A stretch of DNA of 64,000 bases. Source: Pyrenopolyporus hunteri. Taxonomy: Eukaryota > Ascomycota > Sordariomycetes > Xylariales > Hypoxylaceae. The notes under the pieces are model-generated. The model saw nothing but the letters and a program-made list of their open reading frames with translations, had not been told where the DNA came from and did no database searches. A program made the translations under genes and the position numbers. The DNA lies in NCBI GenBank assembly GCA_902806595.1, contig CADCXC010000035.1, forward strand, positions 1,736,001-1,800,000, given 5' to 3'. How positions within the stretch are numbered: position 1 is the first letter of the stretch; each line of letters opens with the position of its first letter. Below, in pieces: positions 21,773-33,200 of this stretch.

Positions 21773-24197
21773 ATGGCGGAGGACCTCAGTAGTGTTGACA
21801 TGGATCTCAATACTGACATAATCCGCGAATGGAGATCAATTGTTACGCTCGTCGTATTCGTCCTCACTAGTAAGTGCAGCTCACCCTCGAATCATTCAAC
21901 ATCCCTAGCGCCATCAACTGACACGACTCCGCAGATATTGTTGTTCTTTTCCCTTTCCATATCCCGCTGTACATTCCTAGGTCACTTAGAGATGGCATAT
22001 TGGATGCTCTAGGTGCTTTACGAATAATAGCACCGCGGCAAAAAGACCTCAAGGGTGAGCCTAGCTTTGACAGCGGTCGTGGAAGTCACCGTGGCGAGAT
22101 CGGCTCCTTCGTGCGACTTAGGTTCCCTATGAACTTCGTAACGGCGCCTTTGATAGCAGACCTCTTCCTGCTGGCTATCTCAGCAATTGGTCGTCAGGAG
22201 GTGCACGATGGCACGATCGGCGCTAATCATATCTCGCCCATTGATATCATGGCCTTCTTCATTACGCTGGCCTATATCGCTATTTCAATTGATGCTTCCG
22301 GTATCATCAGATTCCTCGCCTTTAAGGTACTCCAAAAAGGTGGGAAATACGGCCACAGGCTCTTCTTCTATCTCTACGCCTTCTTCTTTAGCTTGGGTAC
22401 CTGCATCGGCAACGATCCCATCATCTTATCTGGGACGGCCTTCCTCGCGTACATGACCCGGGTCTCGAGCAACATAATACATCCGAGAGCTTGGATTTTC
22501 GCCCAGTTTGCCATAGCGAATATTGCTTCGGCTATCCTCGTGTCGTCCAACCCAACCAATCTCGTGCTCGCAGGCGCTTTCAACATCAGGTTCGTAGATT
22601 ACACCGGTTATATGATCGTTCCTGTAGTCATTACGGCAATCGTCCTCTTCCCCTTCCTGCTTTACATTGTGTTTGCGGACGAGTCCCTCATCCCACTCTC
22701 GATCCAGATGCATGAACTCTCGGAGGAAGCGAAAGCTAAGAAACCGGTCAACCCTAACATTCCTCACGCTAGAGGAAATGCTGAAGAGGAAGAAGACGAT
22801 CCGGCGAACGGCGAGCAGAGCAAGCTATTGTCTCTCGAAGAGATCATGAACCCCTTCCTAGACAAGGGCGGCGCTGGGTTCGGAGCCGTCATCATGGCGG
22901 CGACACTTATAACACTGCTCGTTATCAACGCCGCTAGTCGAAACACCGGTCAACTTCCAGTCTTCTACGTGACCCTGCCAGCTGCTTTCGTCATGTTCGT
23001 CTGGGACGTTACGTTCGGCTGGATTCACCGCGAAGAAACCCGAAAAATCGCTCGTGATGGTCGACAGGAGGTCGAGCGGGCTCGCGCCGAGCGACTTGCT
23101 AGGGAACTAGAAGAGATAGAAAGAATCGAGCTAGGCCAAAATGATACCAGCTCGCCGAATCAGGAGGGCATAACTGGTGACGCGGACACCATCGGAAATT
23201 ACAAAGCCAGCACCAAGCCACAAGGGGACGATGTTTCACAGGACGCCCGCCCTTCGACTAGCGCGATGAGTACGCTGCAAGAGAAACGGGAAGCGCCCCG
23301 TGCAGGCCCGCCGAGACTGCTAGAGGCTCCAGACATGGTGTCTAACCAGGATTTCGGGGCCAAGAGCCGAACACCATCAGAACGAGACACCGACACCGAA
23401 AAGCAACCCCGTTGCAGCGTTACCTCCCACTCAGAACACGGAGGGGCGACTCTTGTATCGGTAATTGAGGACCGGTATAGATGGTTGCATGAGACATTCC
23501 CAACGGCGACGGTGGTTATTAGCCATCTGCCGTTCGCACTTGTCCCCTTTGCCTTCTCCATGTTTGTCCTCGTACAAGCATTGGTTACGAAAGGCTGGGT
23601 GCCGGTGTTTGCATACGGCTGGGACCATTGGGTGAACAAAACAGGTACGGTGGGTAGCGTTGGAGGCATGGGATTCCTCTCTGTGATACTCTGTAACGTA
23701 AGTTCCCCCGTAGATCTGGGTGTGTAAGCTTATTCGGCTGACTCTGAGACCAAATCAGTTTGCGGGAACGAATATCGGTACGACCATCCTCCTCTCTCGC
23801 GTAATACAAGCGTGGCAAATGATTCACAAAGCCAATGGGACTCCAATCTCCGATCGGACTTTTTGGGCAACGGTTTACAGGTACGTATCGGTCTTGGGCC
23901 GCACATATCTCTTCTAATACGTGTAAATACCTATGACGGGTTGCTAACAGGGGTATACTCAACAGCATGGCAATTGGCGTCAATTACGGCGCATTCAGCA
24001 CAGCCTTCAGCGCATCTCTAGCCGGTCTCCTGTGGCGCGACATTCTCGCTAGAAAACACATTCGTGTCCGGAGGCTCGATTTTGCCCGCGTGAACCTCCC
24101 GATTATCACCATTGCCATGGTTGTCGGCTGTGCTGCCCTTGTCGGCGAAATGTACATCATTAAGTCTACGGACCCTTACGACGCAATACGTGCATGA
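21773..24197 (+). CDS. ArsB/NhaD-superfamily membrane transporter
   Basis: Ion-transporter (arsenite/Na+-H+ antiporter/citrate transporter-like) integral membrane protein. Exons 21773-21869, 21935-23697, 23759-23880 and 23966-24197; introns 65, 61 and 85 bp; 2214 nt, 737 aa. About ten hydrophobic segments occur in two halves. The first half holds GTCIGNDPIILSGTAF and SSNPTNLVLAGAFNI, and the second half FAGTNIGTTILLSR; these paired N-D/N-x-x-N elements match the superfamily's inverted-repeat re-entrant motifs. A hydrophilic loop of about 190 residues (charged, RARAERLARELEEIERIE helix, then Ser/Pro-rich) separates the halves and is presumably cytosolic. Whether it moves arsenite, Na+/H+ or organic anions cannot be told from sequence. 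The CAAGATGG start is the first ATG in frame. Confidence 0.9.
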
Positions 24198-25752
24198 ATT
24201 CGGATAGAGCATCAAATAGAATTTTGGCCGTGGGTGAACGACATCCCACAGCCGTCGCATGATTAATGATATTTTATGACGTGTTGATCATTTACAAATT
24301 TGGGGCCACTGATTCGTGAGTGAGCGGGATTGTGCTACTTGAATACTATTTATAACGTCGAATGCTGATATCATTTATCGTGTTCATGGAACTTGTACCG
24401 AACGATGATTCTAACCAAAGGGTTATCCAGAAATACCAATTATGTAGATGATAGGTATATAGATATATACCTATATCCAGCTGGATTAATGGCTCAAGCT
24501 ATTTAGCTCTTGCGCATTTCTTGAATGCTAGTAGATTAAGAGGTACGGTACCGAGCAGCTCATCAAAGTCGGCCGAAAGATGGAAGCCCGCGATCCATAT
24601 ATTTCTACTAATTAGAATGGGAGCGAATTGAAAGTCTTTGCCAAACAGCCCAGATGGTCCATTCGTGTTTGACATGACATATTCGGACGTCGAATTAACA
24701 ACATGAGAGGTATGCCAGGGCGCCCCCGTCTCCATGAGCGACTAATAAGATGAGATGTTGAGCATGGTGAAGGTTAAGTAGTTGAAGTCCCTAAAATCCA
24801 TGGTTCTACGGAATAGCATCAGCAATTCAACGTCGCTCAACGTACCTTGTCCCTGACACGAAAGGGCTTCCGAAGCGGCGCCCTAAAGCCACTATATAAG
24901 CACCTAAAATCCCGTCGTAGCTTATATTCGGCACTTAAGGGTTCGGCATGGACAAGACGGGATTCTAAGACATGGCGGCGGCCCGCGCTGCGACTGTCTT
25001 GCCTTGGGGGGTTTCTCAGCTCTCTTCAGTCGCCCTTTTTCCTCTTTTCTCTGTCACTCCTTCTCTCCCCCCTTCCCACTTTTTTTTTACCTGCCTAGGT
25101 ATATAGGGAGACATAATTATCCCTTATAATGCTTCACATTCCAATTCAATAGTAAGTTCTAATTAACACTCTCTCTCCTTAACCTCCCCTTATCCCCCTC
25201 CTACATGCTCGCAGGGTACGTTCAGCCTAGCTAGAGGCATCACGGCCCTTGGAGTTTACCGAGCGTCGGACGGTACCATTCTACGCAGGCGGAGGACTAC
25301 GGGCGACCCGCTGTTGGAGGACATTCTGAGGCTGATTGGGGAGTTATGAGACGCGGCGGGGACATCTATATAGTGCTTGAAGGAATAGATGAATACCCAG
25401 TGTATCTAGGTAGATACTCGTTACATATCGCCAAATAGAAGCTCCAGCCGTCCGCATCCTGGTTGAGCAAGGCTGCGTTCGGCTCGACTACCTCCTTTGG
25501 TACCTAGGTAGGTAGGCCTTCTCTACAAATATTCGTACCCAACACCAATTTCCCCAATGTACCTTAGTGTCTGCCATCCTCGACCGTAGATAGGACCGCC
25601 CGTTCTAAATGCGCCGAGTCCGTGCCGGGGGTCCGGGCACAGAGAAGTCCATTATATAAGTATATATACACGTTGAAGTAGTAATCCGTCAATCTCGCCA
25701 TGTCGCCCGCTACCTAGCGCGCGGGTAGGGCACTCAACCCACTCGCTTACTT
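24198..25752. other. Convergent intergenic region, transporter / LIP5
   Basis: Mostly non-coding. It contains a T tract (25080-25089), TACCTAGGTA repeats (25090-25110, 25500-25520) and one isolated coding-like exon at 25215-25349, listed separately. Confidence 0.5.
25215..25349 (+). pseudogene. Isolated coding-like terminal exon, unknown protein
   Basis: A frame reading GTFSLARGITALGV and ending in LIGEL plus stop. It is preceded by a well-formed intron (donor GTAAGT at about 25152, acceptor GCTCGCAG at 25214). The codon use is GC-ending and gene-like, unlike the surroundings. No start codon or upstream exon could be connected with confidence: the upstream frame meets a stop near the TATAG at 25109. 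It may be the last exon of a short unrecognised gene or a relic. No family recognised. Confidence 0.25.
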
Positions 25753-27021
25753 TCACACACCCTTCGCATCCTCTATCGCCACAGCGTCCCCTAACTTCCC
25801 ACTCACGCCGCCCATCCCCTTTTCGCCGGCCCGCTTCCTCAGGACGTTCTCGATGAAGTCCTCGCCGGCCTTGTAGCTGCTCCTGACGAGGGGCCCGCTC
25901 GCGACGTACAAGAAGCCCATGTCGAGGGCGCGCCGGCGCCACGTGTCGAACTCCTGGGGCGTGACGTAGCGCTCGACCTTGAGGTGGCGCTTGGTCGGGC
26001 GCATGTACTGGCCGAAGGTGACGACGTCGACGTCGGCCTTGCGCAGCTCCTCGAGCGCCGCCGCCACCTCGTGCTCCTGCTCGCCGAGGCCCAGCATCAG
26101 GCTCGTCTTGGTGATGACCCCGTCCTTGCCGCGCGCCTGCTTCGCGTGCTCGAGCACCCTCAGGCTCTTCCGGAACGTCGCCCGCCGGTCCCGCACGTAC
26201 GGCGTCAGGTCCTCGACCGTCTCCAGGTTGTGCGCGTACACGTCGAGCCCGCTCCGCGCCACCGCCGCCACCATGTCCATGTCGCCCATGAAGTCGCCCG
26301 TCAGCGCCTCCACCAGCAGGCTCGGCTTCTTGGCCTTGATCCGGCGGACCGTCTCGGCGAAGTGGCGCGCGCCGCCGTCCGGCAGGTCGTCGCGGTCGAC
26401 GCTCGTGAGCACGACGTAGCCGAGGCCCCAGCGGGCCAGGGCCTCGGCCGTGTTCTCGGGCTCGTGGGGGTCGAGCGGCGCGGGGCTGCGGCTCGTCTTG
26501 ACGGAGCAGAACCGGCACCCCCGCGTGCACGTGTCGCCCATCAGCATGATGGTCGCCGTCGCCGCGTTCTTGTTGCTGCCCCCCCAGCACTCCGAGATGT
26601 TGGGGCACCGCGCCTCCTCGCACACCGTGTGCAGCCCCAGCCCCCGCAGGTCCGCCTTGATCTTCTTGTAGTTCTCGTTGCCCGCCGGGATCGGCGTCTT
26701 CAGCCACTCCGGCAGCCGCGTGATGGTCCGCCGGTTCGACGCCGGCCCCACCTCCGCCGTGCGCAGCTGGTAGGCGTCGCTGGCAGCGAGGGCCGAGGAC
26801 GACGCGGACGAGCCGGGCAGGAACTCGTCGAAGGAGGCTATCGTCGTGTCCTTGAAGTAGGTCGGCCGGCGGGCTGGCTTGTCGGACGAGGAGGGAGCCG
26901 GCTCCGGAGTGTTTGTTGGGACGGTGGCATAGGATCGGGTCGTTGTGCTGCGAGAGGCGTTGGCGATTGCGCGCTGCACCGGCGCCCGGAGACAACGGAA
27001 CGAGGTCGAAGGAGATGCCAT
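25753..27021 (-). CDS. LIP5: Lipoyl synthase, mitochondrial
   Basis: Radical SAM enzyme that inserts two sulfurs into octanoyl groups on E2 and H proteins to make lipoate in mitochondria. It is a single exon of 1269 nt, 422 aa. An N-terminal Arg/Ser-rich presequence (TRSYATV) is followed by the auxiliary cluster CX4CX5C (CEEARCPNISEC), the radical SAM CX3CX2C (CTRGCRFC), the VLTSVDRDDLPDGGA segment and the C-terminal RSSYKAGE whose serine ligates the auxiliary cluster; all key residues are present. The start is the ATG at 27021; the frame extends three codons upstream only to a TTG. The GC content is very high, which keeps long meaningless frames open on other strands. It links functionally to glycine decarboxylase (38236-41593), whose H-protein partner carries lipoate. 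Confidence 0.97.
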   Translation of the reverse strand: MASPSTSFRCLRAPVQRAIANASRSTTTRSYATVPTNTPEPAPSSSDKPARRPTYFKDTTIASFDEFLPGSSASSSALAASDAYQLRTAEVGPASNRRTITRLPEWLKTPIPAGNENYKKIKADLRGLGLHTVCEEARCPNISECWGGSNKNAATATIMLMGDTCTRGCRFCSVKTSRSPAPLDPHEPENTAEALARWGLGYVVLTSVDRDDLPDGGARHFAETVRRIKAKKPSLLVEALTGDFMGDMDMVAAVARSGLDVYAHNLETVEDLTPYVRDRRATFRKSLRVLEHAKQARGKDGVITKTSLMLGLGEQEHEVAAALEELRKADVDVVTFGQYMRPTKRHLKVERYVTPQEFDTWRRRALDMGFLYVASGPLVRSSYKAGEDFIENVLRKRAGEKGMGGVSGKLGDAVAIEDAKGV

Positions 27022-28905
27022 GGTCAACAAGGAGTTGTGCTGCCTAGCAGGAAACTCTCAAGGCCATGTGATTAATAGATAGATAGATTGGTATAGGAAA
27101 GACGATATCGGTGAGTGGATTTGTAAAAGTTGATGGATTACGATTGCGATTACAATCCCCAACTTTTTTTCGAGGCCCCGCTATTGGCTGGAAGCCCGCT
27201 AGTCGGTTAGAACCGGCGCCTCCTGCCGCTTTCCCTTATAAAGTTATGGTAAGGGACTTCTTAGTCATTGCTAATCCGCCAATCACCAACGCCGCTATTC
27301 ACCAATCAGGAAACCTCTAGCTTAGATGGATTCTCTACGAAATAACGACGTTGTATCGACGATACAGATTTTACCTACCTTAAATTTGCTGGTATTCTTT
27401 TTATTTTAGTTAAATATTGCTACTTTGACACATTTAGGTAGCTGAGAAATACTGTTGCCAACATCCCGTGTACAAGTACGACGTCTCCAAGTCCCGAAAG
27501 GTTGGGTGTTGATCATCTAACTAGCCGTGTACACACACTACCTAGTACCAGTAAAGAGATCTACAGGCTATCCGTCATAATCTACAAGTATCATATGGAA
27601 CTAGTTGCTTTGTTTCAATTATTTTTTTCTCTTGCTATGTCGATATAGACACATTACCATATGAGAAGATCTATCTGAGGTATTCAGACACACGTGCAGG
27701 GACCTAACTACAAACGTATGAATTTTCAAGACTCATGTCACTCATAGATATACCGAACATGATGCTAGGTACTGGACTTCAAAGACTTAATTGAACTAGC
27801 TTTTATGGTTGTTTTTTTTCTCTTTCGCGTAACGCCCTAAGCTAGCCGCCTCCTTTTCCGTGTCCAAGCAATGGAGGAAAATCCTGAAGCGACCACACAC
27901 AGAAGCCGCAAGCTTTCGTAAGAATAAATGTCAAAAATCAGCAGGAAGCTCACACGCGGCGAGCCCAGGGTAAAGATGTTTTCAAGTGATAGCCATTTCC
28001 TCCTCGCACACAATCCCATCTCAGACCGTTCTCGCTCGGCGAGAGTTCAACAACGGGGTATCTCAAGTTAAAACGAAGGCAGAAGAAAGATAAAGAAAAT
28101 AAAAATCAAAGGGTATGAAGGTGCCTCCGTTGGATCCTATCTCGTGGCTCATAACCGAACTCCGCGATAGATGCAGAAAAGGGGGTTATTTCGAAGTGAA
28201 GATGCAGTCCAGCCAGCAACGCACTCTCGATATCGAACAGGCCTCTCTCGTTCTCAGCCCAGCGTCCTAACGATGGATGGGGATACATCAGATCTTGTGG
28301 AGGTATAACCAGCCCCGAGGCTGACACAGGATGCGGAAGTTGATGGAATTGTGAGAAGTGTATGCGACGGGGGGAAGGATAGATTCAGATCCTTCGGGGG
28401 TCCACAAGTCTGACCTGTCTGAGAACAGAGGGTACGATATAGCGGTAGTTGTGATCGACGATTCGAGGGCTGTGCGACGCGATGAATTTGCCAAGCGCGT
28501 ACGTTGCCAGCTCATTGATACATTAACGGGGGTTTGCGAAGAATATAAAAACGACACCAAACGCTCAACACCAGTAGAAAGGCTGAGGAGAAGTGACGGG
28601 AGAGAAATGGCGTTTCGTTCCTGATGAACGACTCCGACTAGAGGACTGTGCGGAAGCCTGAAAGCGTTTGAAGCTCGGGTTTGAATGGTAGGTTGTCGTC
28701 GGCGGGATTTCGTGGACCATTCATTCCGTCGCATATGGCGTAGCCGAACATTGAAAACGGTGAATGCTGATTTTTGACAAAAGAAATGAAGTAGGCGATG
28801 TTCGTATCGAAGGACGTATGTATGTATGTGTCGTGATAGAAGGGTTTCCACCGTAAACACCCCGCCGCTCGTGCGATTATGGGGTACGCGCCCCGCGTCG
28901 CAAAT
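27022..28905. other. Intergenic: LIP5 promoter and 3' flank of GPI protein gene
   Basis: No gene recognised in 1.9 kb. The region 27320-27830 is AT-rich. A 190-codon frame on the minus strand (28288-28860) directly follows the GPI protein stop; it begins at GTG and has no recognisable features, so I treat it as 3' flank. Confidence 0.55.
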
Positions 28906-29253
28906 TTACATCAGTGCGACGGCAATGAACCCAGCAAGCCCCGCGATCGCGACGGGGATAGAACCGTGCGCCGCGCCGTTGTTGTTGTCGATGGTAGGGC
29001 TTACTGTCGGCGCGACGGTCGTCGGTGAACCATCAGCGCCAGTCGTCGTAGTTGGTAGGACGGTGGAGATAGTAGAAGCGCCGGTGCCGGTGGGCTGGTA
29101 AAAGGACGTCGAGTTTGCGCTGTAGACACTGGAGGTGGCCACCTTCTTGATGGTGATATACTTAGTCATCGTCATCGTAGACGTGGTGGTCGAGGTCTCT
29201 GCTACCGCCAACAAGGGCAGTAGCGCGGTTGCGATGATGGCTGAGATCTGCAT
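28906..29253 (-). CDS. Small Ser/Thr-rich GPI-anchored cell-surface protein
   Basis: Single exon, 115 aa. The N-terminal signal peptide MQISAIIATALLPLLAVAE has a probable cleavage at AVA-E. The Thr/Ser-rich middle (TSTTTSTMTMTKYITIKK, ATSSVYSANSTSF) has one NST sequon. The end is a GPI-attachment pattern: a small-residue/Asn site (DNNNGAAHGS), then hydrophobic VAIAGLAGFIAVALM at the extreme C-terminus. It is probably an O-mannosylated wall or plasma-membrane protein; no enzyme domain. The ATG at 29253 was chosen over the longer frame because it starts exactly at the signal peptide. Confidence 0.85.
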   Translation of the reverse strand: MQISAIIATALLPLLAVAETSTTTSTMTMTKYITIKKVATSSVYSANSTSFYQPTGTGASTISTVLPTTTTGADGSPTTVAPTVSPTIDNNNGAAHGSIPVAIAGLAGFIAVALM

Positions 29254-29794
29254 TTTGAAGGTGGGTTGTATGGATGACCTGTATCTGATACTGTATGCGA
29301 CAATGAGCAGTCGCAAAAATATGATATCCTCAGGTAAAAGCCGGTCGCAGAACGTAAGGGCTCTTTCGGTCTTCTTCTTTTTCCTTGTGCCTTTTCGGAA
29401 CTTCCAGGACGTTTCCTCGCTATAAATGTATAGATACGGATATATATCTGATTCGATGATGAGACTGGACGTGACTCAAAGAGTGGTTGGTTGAATACTC
29501 GGTACTCAAGGTCGGTATGACTATGTGTTCTTCGTAAAATCGTGAGATGGACTCTGCCAACGAAGCCCTGTGAGTTTGAAGAAATGAGCGAGTGTGGGAG
29601 AGAGGGAAGAAAAGAGAGGGTGAGAAGAGGAGTGAGGGTATCAGGTTGGTTTAATGAAGGAGTGAGGGAAAAGGGTGTGGTCAGAGAGAAAGCGGGAGGG
29701 AAGCCACGATCGCTCTGGGGGCCCTTGTTGCGCAAATGACGAGATTAATGGCGACGGGGGCACCAGAGCAGGGTAAAAATTATTGTTACACCTA
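29254..29794. promoter_or_regulatory. Promoter region of the GPI-anchored protein gene
   Basis: Contains a purine-rich strand (about 29575-29705), that is, a CT-rich block when read toward the GPI gene, typical of highly expressed fungal promoters. A 177-codon frame here (minus, 29202-29735) overlaps the signal-peptide exon in another frame and is judged 5' leader. Confidence 0.55.
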
Positions 29795-29844
29795 TATGTC
29801 CGCAGGATTTCTATTGTTCAAAGTGGGGCGTAAGGCACCAAGGT
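29795..29844 (+). repeat. Left terminal inverted repeat of the MITE
   Basis: Begins TATGTCCGCAGG; pairs with 30247-30296 on the opposite strand, with a few indels/substitutions in the inner 17 bases. Confidence 0.9.
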
Positions 29845-30246
29845 ATCAAACTTTACTATAAAAGGTTAATATGTACTATCCCATACAAATTAATATTAAA
29901 GATATTTATCTACCTATCTATACTATTTAATTATAACCGCTAACCGTTAATATCGCGATACCTTTTAATTCTATTATATTTATCGATAAAAACAATATAT
30001 ATAGTTATAATCGTAATTTAATTCGAAAAAATATTTATAAGTCGATTATACGAATTTTCTTTCGTTTTTCGTTAAATTAAATTTTTTTAAAATAACGTAT
30101 TATATCCGTATTTAAAAATTCTTCGAAAATTTTAATAATATACGATAACGTATTAATAATAAAATATTTTCAAAGCTTTACTTTATATTTTCGTATATTA
30201 ATTCATATGAGAAAATACTTACTAACTCTTTTTAATAAAGTTTAAT

Positions 30247-30296
30247 ACCTGGCGCCTTAACGACCCACTTTGAACAATAGAAATCCTGCGGACATA
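30247..30296 (-). repeat. Right terminal inverted repeat of the MITE
   Basis: Reverse complement begins TATGTCCGCAGG and is identical to the left repeat over 33 bases. Confidence 0.9.
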
Positions 30297-33200
30297 TATT
30301 TCTTGCGCTAGTCTCCGCTAGTCGGCAGGGGGCCCCCTGGGGTACCAGGCCCAACATAACAACGAGGCGTCAGTACCGACCAATCACCAATAGCGGACGA
30401 TCTCTATTGTTCAATTACATGTGTACATACAATGCATGTACCATAGTATTCGCTTACAACGCACGCGCCCAATAGTCCCGTTCAAAGAGGTACGCACAAG
30501 GGACTCGCAAACTTGGGTGAAAGAGACTTTATCCATGGTTTCGCACATAATAGTAGTAGTGAGGTATTTAGATGGACAAGAGATTTAGGAACCTGGGGTC
30601 TGAACAAAATTAGAACTACCTCAGCTTCTTTTTACCGAACAGTGAGGAGAGGATTTCAATTTACCAAATATATATGAGGTAAGAAGAAAAAATAAGAATC
30701 ACAAAGGAACGAGCCGTACCATGCATCATACCTATCAGCTTTGCCTCATATACGCATACCTATAGGTACCTAGGTAGGTATGTAGGTACATCTGTAGAAG
30801 AGGTCAGGTACCCGGGTATCTGTACAGCTTATAGGCGGCGGATTGCGGATTGCATCCTCCGATTGCACAGGGCAACGGAAATTACATAGGTACATGGACA
30901 AAAGGAGAGACATCCATTGGCTTAGTTCGTCCCATGGACAGCACAAGGGGCCAATTGTCAAGTGCCCCAACCCAGCGCCGCTTTTCTGTCCTGTATTCCT
31001 TGTAGTCTATCACAGAAAGAAGTGGAAATTTTTCAGCACCTGCGTCCGATTTCGATTGCCTATGCTCTTTGACTTGGGCTGTTCTGAATGCGCACAATGC
31101 TTGTTAGGATCGCTTATGAGGAACTATATATTTAGAATTCTTTCATGATCTCTGGGCATACCACATGCGTGTAAGCAACCGACAGTACCCTCCTATGGGC
31201 TGTCTGATGCATCTCTTTGCTCTAATCTCTGACGACGCCTCCCGTATCAGACAAAGCTATTCTTCCCCCGTCTCCCTAAGCTCTATTAGATCCGACTTAC
31301 ACCCCCTTCCTCCTAGGTACCAATACCCAGGTACCTCCTCGGGTATTCATAAAACTTACTAAGATTGCATAATTTCTACCTGACTGGGGGTCTTGCGAAT
31401 GGGTGTGCTACACCTGATTGGTGCTACCTAATCTGTACCTGCAGCATTTAACCACGCAGTAGCTTCTGTTCCTGACCTGTATACTACCTTGGTCGGGTAC
31501 ACGTCCACTCTTTTTAGGGCAGCTAGGTACGTAGGTACCTACTTACCATGTATCCTGTTCCTGACTAAACCCAAAGCAGGACACCACTACGCATTTCTGT
31601 CGAAAATCAAATTTCCCCCAGATTGGTCCGAGTTGGAACCTCTCCAAAGGACGCGCGCTACACATTCTGACATTGAATTGCTTTTACGGATCCGTTAGAT
31701 TTGCGGAGAAGATCTGCCCTAGATTTGGAAATCCATTTAACAATTAGAATGGCGCTATTGTCCGTATTCTCCTTGGATACCTACCTATTTAAATTGTCCT
31801 ACTCTCCACCTACCCGTGAGATCTAATAGAGGCCATATTACTCGCGCCTACACTACAGTATGTAGGTCTCGCAGCCTGACGTGGAAACGCCGACGTCCAT
31901 CTCTATCATATTCGGGAGAGCAAGACAGCATATGTGAGATCCCGAATACCATCACATTTGCTACGAGCGCGCATTGGATACCACTATTACACTGTTAGAG
32001 CCGATCCTGACTATATCGAGGAGTCGTCTACTAAGCAGCTAGTTGGTGAGTACCGTACCTGTTCGACATGTGTCACGAACGACAACGCACCACGTTTGTC
32101 TCGGACTTCCATCGACTAAGATGTACAAATTTGCATTTGGGATTCAAGCAGTTTCTTTCTGGGCCGCGACATGTACCTGGCCAACCTATGGTAGTATTCC
32201 ACGCGGTGCCCACGCAGTACGCGCTGTGGGGCCCGCCGTGTTGGCTATTATCACAGAGCTGAGTCTTTTTTTCCCTCCTTTTTCTTGGCTTTGCCTACCC
32301 TTGCTCCTGTGTCTTGACGCACACCGACACAAACTCATCCAGCTCGGTGGATTTTTTTTTTTTTTTTTTTTTCCTCTTTTCCCCATTGGGCTTCCACATT
32401 TCATCCGCATGAACTAAGAAAGGGTTCCATATGTTGGCGCCAGCCTCGACATCGAAGCCATCGGAGCCGGTCCTAGCAATGGACAACATTGCGATGATTT
32501 CGAAATCGCACCGTTGATGACTAGGCTTTATTCCAACTGCCGCGGTCTTTCCAGGGGCTACGCTAAAACTTCAGGCTTAATGCGTTCGCCTGTGTTCTTC
32601 CAGCGCGACTCAGGGGCCCTGCCGGCCCTGTGGTTTTACCGATGGAGCCGCTTAAAATCCAAGAGCCCCAGAGACATGAATGATCCCTGTGAGACGACTA
32701 CCGTTTCTAACCCTTCATGGCCTCCCAATAGTCCAAACCCATTTACACCTCAGGGGGGAATTATCGAGGAGCTTCTTCTAGCTCACCACTAGGAAGTTTG
32801 CTCAGTCGCAAATGTTTGATACATCACCGCAAACTGATGGTTGCATGGTTGATGGCATGGGACGACCGACGAAGTTGTGTTTCTTACATTTTTCTTGACG
32901 GTTACCCCTATCTCAGGCCCGTCAGCGTTACTCCCTTAGTCCCATTTGACCCGGCGACGCTTAAACATTAACGTAGTCCTTGGTTGATTACCCTAGGCCA
33001 AAAGGCCAGTATAGCTCATCACAAATGAAATCATCATCTCTCAGAATACATGCTCTATTCCAGTGGACATTACTTAGATACTCGCATGTTTTCTTGAACC
33101 TTTCATTTTCCTTGGTGCCAATATACTTGACCATCATCCCCTGGTCTCTCACTAAGGATAAACGAAGATGCCCTGAAATTGGTCGCGGTTCAGAAAATGA

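Larger units (their letters stand above)
29795..30296. mobile_element. MITE-like non-autonomous DNA transposon with ~50-bp TIRs
   Basis: A 502-bp element. The left arm 29795-29844 and right arm 30247-30296 are inverted repeats; the outer 33 bases (TATGTCCGCAGGATTTCTAT and onward) are identical, and similarity continues for about 25 more bases with C/T differences. The element is flanked by TA on both sides (29793-29794, 30297-30298), the target duplication of Tc1/mariner-pogo (Fot1-like) elements. The interior is extremely AT-rich and TpA-rich with no open frame, as expected after RIP. It carries no transposase, so it must have moved in trans. Confidence 0.9.

Noticed and set aside
25652..27075. 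Long Arg/Ala/Gly-rich open frames overlapping lipoyl synthase on both strands
   Set aside because: They are by-products of very GC-rich coding DNA; only the lipoyl synthase frame carries family motifs.
28288..28860. 190-codon minus frame after the GPI protein gene
   Set aside because: Starts at GTG, lies directly in the 3' flank and lacks any domain or coding-like bias.
29202..29735. 177-codon minus frame upstream of the GPI protein
   Set aside because: Overlaps the signal-peptide exon in another frame and derives from CT-rich leader sequence; no features.
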